NCBI RefSeq assembly: GCF_026262505.1
Contig: NC_067205.1
Span: 18,473,645 to 18,537,644, forward strand
DNA: 64,000 nucleotides
From: Trichomonas vaginalis G3
Lineage: Eukaryota; Parabasalia; Trichomonadida; Trichomonadidae
Reading direction: 5' to 3'
Both the position numbers and the translations under genes were made by a program. Shown here piece after piece: positions 1-9,235 of this stretch (positions are counted from its first letter, which is position 1; the number at the start of each line of letters is the position of its first letter). Under the pieces are notes generated by a model, which was given only the letters and a program-made list of their open reading frames with translations, was not told the DNA's origin and made no database searches.

Positions 1-456
1 ATATACTCATAGACTCTTTCGTTTCCATTGCATATAATTTCTTTGACATGGTCTAACCAAGCTTCTATAATATTTTCTTTCCATTCTACTTGTTCATATT
101 TATATCCAGTGAAGATAGAATAGAAGTTTGGAGAAGGTGTATAGAACTTTATACCTCGAACTGAAAAATCTTCTAACTTTGACAATAAGATATCCCAAGC
201 ATCTAACATCTTCATACCAACTTGTACGACTTTTATTTTCTTAAGTTTCTGTCTACATTCTTGTTCTGAAACTATTGTTGCTCTTGGTTTGTTAAAGACA
301 ACATCCCATTCTTTCATACATATAACATTCTGGGGCAGAGTCGACATAAATGACTAAACGTTTCAAATTCTCGACTGCTTTGTTATAGTCTCTAAATGGA
401 CACATATTTCTGAATGCTTGGAAGTCATAAAAATCTGAAACATCTATTCTGTACAT
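1..456 (-). pseudogene. Maverick superfamily 3 helicase-type protein, N-terminal part, frameshifted
   Basis: Runs off the left edge of the window, so only the N-terminal part is present. The first frame starts at an ATG at 456 and stops after about 54 codons. The coding sense continues in another frame from roughly base 345 (a CCCC run) to base 1, implying a one-base indel. The continuing part contains LDHVKEIICNGNERVYEYI, which matches the stretch just before the Walker A motif in DUF5906 / NrS-1-type superfamily 3 helicases encoded by large DNA viruses and Mavericks. The ATPase motifs themselves would lie outside the window. In a Polinton this protein would act in element DNA replication. 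It is the last gene of a minus-strand series. The family call rests on this motif and the neighbours; the frameshift could be decay or an assembly error. Confidence 0.5.
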
Positions 457-484
457 TTTTATAAAAATAAAAAAAATATTTTTT

Positions 485-1278
485 TTATTCTTGACTTTGT
501 TGTTCCATTTGTTGCATTTGTTGTTCTTGAGCTATTTGTTGTTGAAGTTGTTCTTGTAATACAATACTTTCACCAGTTGCATCTTCCAATTCGAAACTTT
601 CTGCCGTCATTGACAAATACATAGGACATAAAAGTTTTACAGGAACAAAGTTTGCGTCAACTAAGTTAAGTTTATGTTTGCTAAAGTGTTTGAGTTCACT
701 AAGCTGAAAATTCTGCATTCGAATGAACAATAGGCAAACCAGCAGAGAAAGTGTTGTTTATACGCATAAGTATCTTTTGGTCATAGTAGTTTCTGTCGAC
801 ATTCGAATAACACTTTGAACCTAAGTTTGAAACAATATATAAATAGGTGTGCTTAAAGTCAATGGAATAGACATTCCTTGTATGACACCTTTTCCTGTTA
901 TAGGAAACTGTTGGTAGTAAAAACCAGATATAAGTTTTGTATTATAGCTCATATCGTTTATAGTAAACTCAGTCGGACATCCAAACATAATGAAACCTGC
1001 TCTAGTTGCAGCACATGTTACACCCGTCTTAAAGTATTAAATAAGTCAACAAAACCTGTTGGTGGTATATCTGAGTAAGTATCTTCAAAGGAGTATTTTT
1101 TACCATTCACAACAATAAAGTCTTCTGGTGTCAAAAGAGCAAAACAGGCTTTAGTCGTCATTGTGTTTAAGGTTAGTTTACAATATCGTCCTTGAGGACT
1201 TTGTAAGTTTGTTGTTATAGAATTATATGACTCAGGGTTTTTAGTCGTAATAGTATAAACCATTATGTCTTCTGCCAT
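485..1278 (-). pseudogene. Maverick virion-type protein, candidate minor capsid (penton), multiply frameshifted
   Basis: An ATG at 1278 (MAEDIMVYTITTKN) opens a frame that stops at 1018. Beta-rich coding sense continues in a second frame to about 840, a third frame to about 715, and a fourth frame that ends at 485 with a Gln-rich tail (QEQLQQQIAQEQQMQQMEQQ). Together these would give a protein of about 260 residues, the size expected for the single-jelly-roll minor capsid protein of Polintons. Its place two genes downstream of the major capsid candidate fits as well. No diagnostic motif is visible, so the penton assignment is inference from size, predicted beta content and position. At least three indels separate the frames, so the copy cannot make the full protein. 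Confidence 0.4.
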
Positions 1279-1282
1279 TTAC

Positions 1283-1558
1283 TTAGCAAATAAATTTTAA
1301 TGAAATGTTGTGGTCGTCAAATATTTTTATAACGTCTGGGAAACTATATTTTAAGTTCAACGTTTCACCTCCTTTCATAACGTATATCTTGTCAATGACA
1401 TTATATGAAACACCACAGCAACTAATGTCGGGTTCTATTTCTTTGATGTTTATATCGTCTGCCTCTGTCAAAAGTTTCAATAGTTCTTTCAAAACTTCAT
1501 GAGGTGCAATGACATATGAGTTCACTTTTACAGGGTTGTGTTCGACCAAGTTTAACAT
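1283..1558 (-). CDS. small Maverick protein, 91 aa, unknown
   Basis: The true start is the ATG at 1558 (MLNLVEHNPVKVNSY). It overlaps the stop codon of the upstream gene by one base (TAATG), the compact packing typical of virus-like elements. An upstream TTG is open but not a credible eukaryotic start. The product is mixed alpha/beta, with a Lys/Ile-rich C-terminus and no signal peptide or transmembrane segment. I do not recognise the family. It lies between a 101-aa ORF and the penton candidate, so a role in the virion or morphogenesis is only a guess from context. Unlike its neighbours it has no internal frameshift. Confidence 0.55.
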   Translation of the reverse strand: MLNLVEHNPVKVNSYVIAPHEVLKELLKLLTEADDINIKEIEPDISCCGVSYNVIDKIYVMKGGETLNLKYSFPDVIKIFDDHNISLKFIC

Positions 1559-1863
1559 TATACTAAAGCTTGACAAATCTTCTCCTGAGTTTGAAGTTTG
1601 TCTTTCAGTTGTTGGTAGTCGTTTCGAATATCTGCAACAGAACTTAAGTCTCTGCTAACTTCAGGATATGTTGGTTGTTCTTTTACAGGAACAATTGTTA
1701 TACCATCTTCGTCTTCGTATGGTTTCCCCACTTCAACATCTCTTTCTTTGACATTGACAATAACACTTTGACTGTTTGTTTGAGTTGGTGAATTTAACTT
1801 CACATCTGCCACCGCCATTAAACCTTTTGAAACACTTACGCTTCTATTTTTCGGAAATGACAT
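1558..1863 (-). CDS. small Maverick protein, 101 aa, unknown
   Basis: ATG at 1863 (MSFPKNRSVSVSKGLMAV); the longer open frame upstream overlaps the start of the divergent ORF at 1882 and is AT-rich noise. The product has a Ser/Val-rich N-terminus, a middle acidic turn (YEDEDGITIVPVKEQP) and a C-terminal helical segment (RNDYQQLKDKLQTQEKICQ) that could be a short coiled coil. Its stop overlaps the next gene's ATG by one base. Only 18 bases separate its ATG from the plus-strand ATG at 1882, so the two probably share a divergent promoter. Family not recognised. Confidence 0.5.
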   Translation of the reverse strand: MSFPKNRSVSVSKGLMAVADVKLNSPTQTNSQSVIVNVKERDVEVGKPYEDEDGITIVPVKEQPTYPEVSRDLSSVADIRNDYQQLKDKLQTQEKICQALV

Positions 1864-1881
1864 TTTACTTAGAATAAAAAG

Positions 1882-2300
1882 ATGGACGTATTCGGATATC
1901 TCTTCGAATTGAAGCAGAACAAAGTTTACACACACAAACAATACAAATACATTGACAGAATAGTTCTTTATACAAACAATGGAAAATGTTATAGAATAGC
2001 AGTCTTTGCTGAACCAAAATATTTTCATAAAGCAAAGAAAGTTGGTATAACTGAAATGGTGAAAGTTCTTGAAGCAGACAAAAATATAACAACAAAACTT
2101 ACAGATATTTCTAAAGGTAAGTTTATAATACAATTTATGTCAAAACTGGCGTACTGTCAATATTTGACGGAGAGAAGTCAGTTCAAGAACAACTTACTGA
2201 CCTGCTGCCAAAATCTGCTCGATGGAAGCTGTCGTTATGCCAATCTGAGGAGCCCCAGCAGGTTTCATCGAACGAATCTTCAAAAGAGCATCTTCCGTGA
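1882..2300 (+). pseudogene. small Maverick ORF, plus strand, frameshifted
   Basis: Starts at the ATG at 1882 (MDVFGYLFELKQNKVYTH). The first 80 codons look genuinely coding (YIDRIVLYTNNGKCYRIAVFAEP), but around 2120-2140 the better frame changes. The second frame reads TIYVKTGVLSIFDGEKSVQE and ends with TGA at 2298. The tail overlaps, antisense, the 3' end of the capsid pseudogene, so either the genes overlap convergently or the junction is rearranged. Family not recognised. The divergent start next to the gene at 1863 suggests a short bidirectional promoter. Confidence 0.4.
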
Positions 2301-3797
2301 AAAGTGCTATTGGTTTTGTAAACTTCTTTGCTCTCAATTCATCTGGACCGTCTCTGTCACCAGTATATTGTATTTGACAGTACCAACAGTTGAAATACCA
2401 CCCATAAAGTCTTCTGAGTCAGCAAATGGAATGCCAAGCCAAAAGTTTGAACGGTCTCCATTTGTATATTGAGTTTTTTGACCTCCTGTATGAGTCCATA
2501 CTTTCACATATGGCATAATAGAACTTTGCATTTCAGGGTTAATGGTTGTTGTGAAGTTGTTGTTAAAGTTCATAGCATCTAATGTCAAGTTGTATGACCT
2601 CATATCCTCAACTGTAGAATATTCTTCTCTTGGATAATATTTGCCATCTATGTTTATATGATATTTAATACCAGGGTTGTAGAAACAAGAATAGTCATTT
2701 ATAGTTCGTCTGAACAGTACAAACATAGTATCTGCATGTTTCATTGCAGTTGTTAAAGCAATATCTGTTCTTGCACCTGGGTCAGCACTTTGGTTTCCAA
2801 CTTCACCTGCAAAGTCTTTGACAGATATTTGGTGTATAGGGAACATAAGTGGAACTGCAATATATTTGGCAGCTAAAGCATTTGAAATATCTGGGTCCAA
2901 CATATAGACTGCAAGTCTGCTTTCTATTCTCTTGCATTCAAATTTTTCGCATGTGAACTTAACTGGGTCCCAAGCAGTTCCAGCAGCATTGAAATAATAG
3001 TTTACTTCAGTGTTGAGGTTTGAGAAACCAAAGTCTAAGTCAACTTTGTCTTTGCAAAATCGGCGAATGACGTTTGATTTGTCCCTTTACGTCTGTAAGA
3101 GTGAATGGGTCTTGTGTTGGTGCAATGACTAAGTTATTTTTGCTTGGAGTAAGTTCGATAGAAATTTTTCCTGCCCAGTTTGGCAAGTATCTTAAAAACC
3201 TGAAGATGAGGAAAGATGACAAAGGAACTCTAAGTTTCAGTTTTACTTTGGTTACTGCTGCTGCAGTTTGTCCAGAAAGGTTAACATAAACTCCTGGAAC
3301 GTTAGGGTCAAGTCTTCTTATTTTCTCAATAGTTGCATACTGGTCTGTTTGTTCTCTAGCTTGTGGTTGTACTGAGTTTCTCAAAGCGAACCATTCATAG
3401 TTTGCCCATGTTACTGTTTGAACTAAGTCAGAGTTAGAATATATCTTATATCCCATGAAAACTTCTGGAGCATATTGGTATCCGACATAGAAAATTCCAT
3501 TGCAACCTTTCTTGTCAGACAACTTGGCAGAAGGTTTTATTTCAATGTCTTGTTCCACGTATAAGAATGAGTTGTCAATAGAAATATATGAAACCTGTCG
3601 CAAGCAATATCTACTGTTGTTGAAGAACCTTCTCCAAACTCACCTACGTTTCCATAAGAAACAGCAGTTGTATATTCGTAAGTTCCAGGAACTATTTCTG
3701 ACCTTCTAATGGCATTGTCGCATTCGTTATACCATTCGGAAACATTTCCATTCATGGCATCCAAAACTGTTGGCGTTATATTCTGAGCGGCGTACAT
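2194..3797 (-). pseudogene. Maverick major capsid protein (double jelly-roll candidate), broken by frameshifts
   Basis: An ATG at 3797 (MYAAQNITPTVLDAMNG) starts a reading path of about 530 codons, the usual size of Polinton major capsid proteins. It changes frame near 3600, near 3050 and near 2350, and ends with TAA at 2194. Supporting segments are VPLSSFLIFRFLRYLPNWAG followed by KISIELTPSKNNLVI, which resemble the strand-rich core of double-jelly-roll capsids, and a C-terminal part with SNFWLGIPFADSEDF and MKPAGAPQIGITTASIEQIL. It sits between the NLS protein and the small ORFs of the virion cluster. At least three indels mean the copy is inactive unless the assembly is wrong. The capsid call is by resemblance and context, not a database search. 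Confidence 0.55.
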
Positions 3798-3829
3798 TTC
3801 ATATGGGTAAAAATATAGAATAGTTGGAT

Positions 3830-4441
3830 TTATGTGTCATAATAGAACCCACGTGGACCAAGCTTTACTTTCTTCCTGGCTGAGTTTTTAACTCTTCTTT
3901 TTCCTTCATTGCCACTACTTTCACTAGATGAAGTTACTTCTTCACTACTTTCACTTTGTTCTACTCTTCTCTTCTTCTTTGGTGTCGCTTTGGTAACTTG
4001 CCCTCTGCTTCAAGTTGTTGCATCTTTGCCTCATGTTCACCTAGTATGTTTGTAAATTTCCCATGTCCTTTTTGCCTTTGGGCTCTGGTCGCCCATCTCA
4101 GGTAACCTATATCCTAGAAAGAGTTTGTCATAGTTTGTATTTGAGTCTTCGCGTATTGTTTGCATGACTCTTTCCTGAGTTTCCGGTTCAAGCTCTTCAA
4201 ACAGAGCTTGTCCATATGGAATAAGCTCGTTTCCAAATATATGTTTTTGTAGCCATTCTGGTTTTCTTTCCATGTTACCAACAATATCTTTTGTGAATGG
4301 GAAAGCTTTTACCCAACGTTTCAGTCTTGCGTCATTTATTTCTGTAGTTGGTTTTATTTTGTCAAGGAACATGTTTTTCAATACTAACATTTCATTTGGT
4401 ACTGTCCATTTGAGTTTTCTTAAATATTCATCCCTTCTCAT
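3830..4441 (-). pseudogene. Maverick protein with SV40-like nuclear localisation signal, frameshifted
   Basis: ATG at 4441 (MRRDEYLRKLKWTVPNEM) opens 134 codons ending at 4037. Coding sense continues in a second frame (GKFTNILGEHEAKMQQLEAE) and then a third that ends at 3830. The last part contains PKKKRRV, almost the classical SV40 large-T nuclear signal, followed by a Ser/Glu-rich patch and a basic tail (KRRVKNSARKKVKLGPRGFY). Full length would be about 200 aa. A basic, nucleus-targeted protein between the capsid gene and the large structural gene could bind element DNA or help packaging; that role is inference. Two frameshifts make this copy defective. Confidence 0.45.
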
Positions 4442-4464
4442 TTCATCGTCTGCAAAGTAAGTTT

Positions 4465-7203
4465 TTATGACATTTTGTAAACTTTCGTTTGCAAGGTCAT
4501 GTACAATAGGTTCTCTTCCTTCTCTCTCCTAACTCTCTTTCTAAACTCTTCACCAAATATACCATCTCTATGGTTCTGTGTAGTTCTTTGAGATAAATGT
4601 TCTAGAACGTCAGGTGTTATATTTCCATCAGCCATGTTCATTTCATACTGGTTCAAAATATCTGCATCTTTCATATCTTTCAATGGCATTAAAGCCGCGC
4701 TGAAAATACCAGCTAAATCTGGTTCACCATTCACTTCCATTGCGTCTACAACTTCTTGGAATTGTGGTTGTAAGTTTATGAACCACCTATCCGGGTTAGC
4801 TTTATGACCCCATCTCATTGTAGTTCCATAGTCTGCAGAAACAAAAGTAGGTTTGTTTCCATATTGGTTAGGTTCTGAATGAACTTTAAACAATGTTTCA
4901 TTTCTATATGTTTTGTTGAAATTTAACCTTTTATTTTCACCGAGTTCATCCAAAGATTGAACGTTATATGCTCGTAAGTAAAAAGGGTTGTTGTATTTGT
5001 GTACATTTTCTTTCAGTTCTTCCATTCTATGCTGAATATTTTCATCTGATGTTGGAGTCTTTTGTATGTCGGCAAACATTTTTCGATATTCTTCTACCAT
5101 GTCAGCCGAATTTTTCTTAGACTCTTGGAAAGATTCCATATTCACCTCATACTCTTGTTGAGGGTCAAGATTTTTCGGCTGTTCCAAATCTTCATCTAGT
5201 TCTGTGAAGTTAGTTTCCAAAGGAGGGACTTGTTCGTTTCCTTCAGGCTCTTCTAGCTGTTGTTGCTGAACTATTTCTTCCATGTCTGGTTGTATCTGAA
5301 CTTCTTCCTGTGGAGTTTCTTGTACCTCATCTGCTGGCATTTCATATATTCCGAGACCGTTTTCAACAAGTTCCCTATTTAAGTCATCCGCATTCATAAG
5401 CCTTTGTTCTTTCGTTCCGTCTCTATTTTTTACGCGTTTCATGAAGATAGTTGAATCATCATTTATCTCTGACACCAAATATCTCGGAGTAAATTCGTTC
5501 ATGTCATTTGGATGATATGCTATTAAATCATATCCCTTAGCGAGCTTGTATTTTCCAAGTTTGAAATTATATCCCATTTGGTGCTGAACCATAAAGCTAA
5601 ATAGGTTCGGGTCAGTATTTCCTTCCTTGAACTTTCGAATAGCTTCTTTATATCTGTCACTAAAGTCAATAGTATCTGGGTAACCATAGTCTTCTTTAAG
5701 CATTTTTAAGAATTCTTGGTTTCCTTGTTCTCTACTTCTTTTATGTCCTTGCTCTGTTTGTTGTTGTTGTTGTGCTGGATTTTGAACTGTTGGTTGCTGT
5801 GTTGGTTGTTGTTGCTGTGCAGGGTTTTGAACTGTTGGTTGTTGTGCAGGGTTTTGAACTGTTGGTTGTGGTGCTGTGTTTTGAACTGTTGGTTGTTGTG
5901 TTGGTTGTTGTGTTGGTTTTGGTGCATGCCTGTGTCTGTGTCCATGTGACGATGTAAATGTTTTAGGTAGTCCTGGTGCAGGTGCTTCTCTTGGAGGGTT
6001 TGGTGGTATATAAGTTCCACTAGCTAGTATATAAGTTCCACCAGCTGGCACATATGTTCCATCTGCAGCATAATGTCCTACCTGACTTTTCGTTTTTAAG
6101 AAAGCATTTACTAGGTCTGTTTTGGTCTGTTGTAACTCTTTTTCTTGACTTTCCACAACAGTTGCTCTAACGGCGTCATAGGCACTTTGAACTGCCTGTC
6201 TCGTTGCTGCATCTGTTATTTTCGTCATATTTTGTGCTACTTCTTTTAACTCTTTGTCGAAACCTTCAGACTTCAGTTTCTTTCCAGATGAGAAGTCGTT
6301 CACTAGTTTCACCTTACTATGAAGAGCTTCGAAGGCATTCTTAAAGTCAGCATTCATTAAAGCTTCATTTGAACTGTCTTCATCCGCTTGTATTTTTGTC
6401 CTTATTGACCCTATAAGTTGGGCTGCTTTAGCGTTGGCTTGGGCATCTAACCAGTCATTGTTAGCTTTTATATATTCTGCGCTTTTCATTGCCTTTTGCA
6501 TGGCTGCGTCGTTATTTTTACTTTCTTGTGCTAAGTTTTCATACTGTACGGTTTGGTTTTGCAACTGTAAAAGTTTTTCTGCCTTTACATTTGCTTCAAC
6601 TTCTTTTTTATACTCATCGCTATCCATATATGTCTTCAGGGCTTTTTGTTTTATTTCTTCATCTTTCAGTACTTTATATTGAGTAGTATGGTTTTTCAAA
6701 TTTATAACATCTTGTTCCATTTTTGCTACTTCTGCTGCTTTTTCTGACACTTTTTTCGCATATTCCTCTGTACTTAGTTCTTTCAGTTGTTCTTCTTTCT
6801 TCTTTTTCTCTACGTTTAACTCATTGAGTTTCTTTGTGTGTCTGTCATATTCTAGTTTCTTTTCGTTTTCACTTATTTGTTTCTGTATGTCTATGTTTGA
6901 CTTTTTGACATCTGTTATTTGATTTTTGAGTGAACTCAAATTCATTTGACTTTGAGGGTTATAAGCTGTTCCGTCTGCAGCTCCACCATAGCCTGCCATT
7001 TTCGCTAAAAGTGCCGCTCTTAAACCTCCACTCTGTGCACCAATAACTCGGTTTAAAAGCATAGGGTTGCTTGACATTTGTTGCAACATAGTGGGGTCAT
7101 TCATCATTTGTTGTTGCAACTGTTGTTGTGGTGTCAGTTTTACTATTGGATGTTTCAATGCTCCCTTCCTCTTACGTATATTCTTACGTAGCTTACGTGG
7201 CAT
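4465..7203 (-). CDS. 912-aa Maverick coiled-coil, Gln-rich structural-type protein
   Basis: ATG at 7203; intact over 912 codons, unlike its neighbours. The N-terminus is strongly basic (PRKLRKNIRKRKGALKHP) and followed by a Gln/Met-rich stretch. Residues about 85-240 are heptad-like and Lys/Glu-rich (coiled coil). Residues about 395-430 are Pro/Gly/His-rich, and about 433-482 carry five or more copies of a PTVQNPAQQ-type repeat (bases about 5758-5905). An acidic Gln/Glu region lies around 620-690 and a more globular C-terminus follows. No enzymatic motif is visible. First gene of the minus-strand cluster, driven from the 7204-7658 divergent region. Trichomonad Mavericks encode long proteins of this type with unknown function; a core or virion-scaffold role is inference. 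Confidence 0.7.
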   Translation of the reverse strand: MPRKLRKNIRKRKGALKHPIVKLTPQQQLQQQMMNDPTMLQQMSSNPMLLNRVIGAQSGGLRAALLAKMAGYGGAADGTAYNPQSQMNLSSLKNQITDVKKSNIDIQKQISENEKKLEYDRHTKKLNELNVEKKKKEEQLKELSTEEYAKKVSEKAAEVAKMEQDVINLKNHTTQYKVLKDEEIKQKALKTYMDSDEYKKEVEANVKAEKLLQLQNQTVQYENLAQESKNNDAAMQKAMKSAEYIKANNDWLDAQANAKAAQLIGSIRTKIQADEDSSNEALMNADFKNAFEALHSKVKLVNDFSSGKKLKSEGFDKELKEVAQNMTKITDAATRQAVQSAYDAVRATVVESQEKELQQTKTDLVNAFLKTKSQVGHYAADGTYVPAGGTYILASGTYIPPNPPREAPAPGLPKTFTSSHGHRHRHAPKPTQQPTQQPTVQNTAPQPTVQNPAQQPTVQNPAQQQQPTQQPTVQNPAQQQQQTEQGHKRSREQGNQEFLKMLKEDYGYPDTIDFSDRYKEAIRKFKEGNTDPNLFSFMVQHQMGYNFKLGKYKLAKGYDLIAYHPNDMNEFTPRYLVSEINDDSTIFMKRVKNRDGTKEQRLMNADDLNRELVENGLGIYEMPADEVQETPQEEVQIQPDMEEIVQQQQLEEPEGNEQVPPLETNFTELDEDLEQPKNLDPQQEYEVNMESFQESKKNSADMVEEYRKMFADIQKTPTSDENIQHRMEELKENVHKYNNPFYLRAYNVQSLDELGENKRLNFNKTYRNETLFKVHSEPNQYGNKPTFVSADYGTTMRWGHKANPDRWFINLQPQFQEVVDAMEVNGEPDLAGIFSAALMPLKDMKDADILNQYEMNMADGNITPDVLEHLSQRTTQNHRDGIFGEEFRKRVRREKEENLLYMTLQTKVYKMS

Positions 7204-7658
7204 TTTAAGTGAAGTTAAAAAGCGGTTTTTGACAGATGTTTATATGACACTTTTTGTTCAGCTCAAAAAACTACTCGGTCAAAGTGTTGTCAGTTTTGTA
7301 AAATAACCGTCCTATCTCATTCTATAAGGGGGAAAGGCTTCTCAAAGTATACTTCCTTGGAACGCCTGTAACTTTTCCTGTAGCGACGATAGACCCTTAC
7401 TTGTCCGGACAAAGTTATACTATTTTGAGTGCTCTACAAAAAAAGTCAACGGCGACGACTCTCAAAAACCGTTGTGTAAAAAGTTTTACCGTTGGACAAA
7501 AAAGTATATATAGAAAACAAAAAACGTTTATAGTTCATTCAATATTTGAGATGGAACGGTTTGCCAACGGTAACTATTAAATAAAATAAAAAAATAGAGG
7601 GGGTCTCCGTTGACGAAAACCGTTTATTTCAAACTCTTATTTGAGTTTATTTTTCATA
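7204..7658. promoter_or_regulatory. divergent intergenic region of the Maverick
   Basis: A 455-bp spacer between the two divergently starting Maverick genes, so it must hold both start regions. It contains several copies of an ACCGTT/AACGGT-type hexamer (around 7469, 7487, 7557, 7567 and 7619), a TATATATA tract near 7505 and no open frame of note. The repeated hexamer on both sides of the TATA-like tract could be a binding site for an element-encoded or host factor. This is a reading of the sequence, not an experimentally known promoter. Confidence 0.4.
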
Positions 7659-8828
7659 ATGGAAGGAAGAAAAAGTGTCGCAAACAATTCGTCGACTACC
7701 TCTGCAGTTAAAGTTCCTACAACTTATGTCTCACCATTTTCAAAACCCTTACGACCTCCTATAATACCAAAGCAACTTCCTCATACAATTCAAGACAATT
7801 TGTCCAACAATATGCATTTGCACAAAGAAACAGCTCAGCCAACAGGTCAGGCAACAACAACTATCGGAACAGAAGCATTTTCAGAAGAAGTTCATACCAA
7901 TCAGACTCCAATCGAACATACAGAAACACATCCAATCGAACATACAGAAACACATTCTGCAATGACCACTAGGTCGCAAACACGATATCTCGCCTTTTGC
8001 AAACAATTTAAGTCTCAAATTCAAGACACACAAGATAGCGACACTCCTCTTTCAGAGAAAGTTCGTAGAAAATACGCAAAGAAAAGGTTAGAATTGTTAG
8101 ATAAGTTAAATGAACAGTGGGGTTCAGAAGACAATCGAGATTATAACGAGATGTTTCAAGCTGTCATGGATGCCATTCAGCCTCTTGAAAACGAAATCAA
8201 AGACCCTGGCGTACTTGTTGACATGTTTGCTTCATATTTACCCGTTACTGCCAATCTCATAGCGTTGCAAGCTATTGACCAGTTCATTCACTTGTTTCCA
8301 AAGAACTTGCAGAAGCATTTACAAGAAGTTAAAGTTGCTGAATTTGTCCGTTTATATCCAAATTCATACAATTATTTGGAAGAATTGAATGAACATGGTG
8401 AAAGGTCATTCTATTTATATTTCTACACAAAAGACAACCAGTCAAAACGACTATACTGCATTGAACCTATGCCTCAATTCGTAGACAATTTCCACGTTAT
8501 AACAACTGTTGCTTTAGATATTCCTGCCAGAGTTCCATATGGAGGAACAGTAACTATCTCAAGCTTTCCCAAGGGCTATAAAGGAAAGCCTCTCACAATT
8601 GCAAAATTCACACACAGCAGTTGCCAATTTGTTCAAGATGTCGAGTTCCATTTCCTCAACAATACGACTTTCATCATAGAGACTCCTCAAGAAGGTATAT
8701 ACAAAGTTTTCATTGCAGGATTTGTTGCTCCCAATGGCGAAGAAGAAGAAGTCGAAGAAATCCTCACCTCAGAGAGCGAAGAAGAAGAAAATTTCCAAGA
8801 CATTCAAGATTCAGAATATACCGAATAA
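7659..8828 (+). CDS. 389-aa Maverick protein with acidic tail, unknown
   Basis: The first ATG is at 7659 (MEGRKSVANNSSTTSAVKVP); the upstream in-frame TTG at 7641 is ignored. Residues about 1-105 are Ser/Thr/Pro-rich with a duplicated PIEHTETH motif (bases about 7909-7953). A helical middle (KVRRKYAKKRLELLDKLNEQ) and a beta-rich second half follow (ARVPYGGTVTISSFPKGYKG). The last 35 residues are extremely acidic (EEEEVEEILTSESEEEENFQ). Nothing matches an enzyme I know. It is the only large plus-strand gene of the element, divergent from the virion cluster, and intact. Confidence 0.65.
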   Translation: MEGRKSVANNSSTTSAVKVPTTYVSPFSKPLRPPIIPKQLPHTIQDNLSNNMHLHKETAQPTGQATTTIGTEAFSEEVHTNQTPIEHTETHPIEHTETHSAMTTRSQTRYLAFCKQFKSQIQDTQDSDTPLSEKVRRKYAKKRLELLDKLNEQWGSEDNRDYNEMFQAVMDAIQPLENEIKDPGVLVDMFASYLPVTANLIALQAIDQFIHLFPKNLQKHLQEVKVAEFVRLYPNSYNYLEELNEHGERSFYLYFYTKDNQSKRLYCIEPMPQFVDNFHVITTVALDIPARVPYGGTVTISSFPKGYKGKPLTIAKFTHSSCQFVQDVEFHFLNNTTFIIETPQEGIYKVFIAGFVAPNGEEEEVEEILTSESEEEENFQDIQDSEYTE

Positions 8829-9235
8829 AAAAACAATTTAAGACTAAAAATTTAATTTTATTATAATATTTTTATTTTTTTCATCTGGTCTTTGTATCAT
8901 TCCTCCTCTAGTTTCTTAGGGGCTAGAAGGGGCGCAGCCCCTGGAAGCCCCATTCACCTGACCTACACAAGCTGATACAATCTAAAATCGAACTGTGCAT
9001 ATAATATACTATTTACATAATAACCTTGTAATATCATTCTTTTGATTAAGCATTAAAATCGAGATTATCTTTATATTTTTAAGTATGAGTGTTCATATAA
9101 CAGTTGAACGTTCTTAGCAATTAATATAACTGCTAAGAACAATAAACACCCATCTGAGAAATGATATTTTTTTCAGATGATTCATAGAATTATTTGAATA
9201 AAATAAGATTTTAATAGAAAAAAATTGACATGCTT
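8829..9235. other. Maverick right-end spacer with GC-rich hairpin
   Basis: No gene. It contains a short A/T-rich 3' region of the Maverick gene, then the interrupted perfect hairpin at 8919-8951, after which base composition drops to the very AT-rich host level. The element's right end therefore probably lies between about 8950 and 9000. I could not find the matching left terminal repeat because the left end is outside the window. Confidence 0.45.
8919..8951. terminator. GC-rich two-step stem-loop
   Basis: GGGGCT (8919-8924) pairs with AGCCCC (8946-8951). Inside it GGGGC (8929-8933) pairs with GCCCC (8937-8941) around a GCA loop, with AGAA and TGGA as the internal loop. This is exceptionally GC-rich for its surroundings. 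It could end transcription or mark the element end; the role is unknown. Confidence 0.35.

Noticed and set aside
5706-6020. His/Gln-rich 104-aa frame and Leu-rich plus-strand frames in the Maverick 912-aa gene
   Set aside because: All are other-frame readings of the PTVQNPAQQ repeat region; the 912-aa frame explains them.
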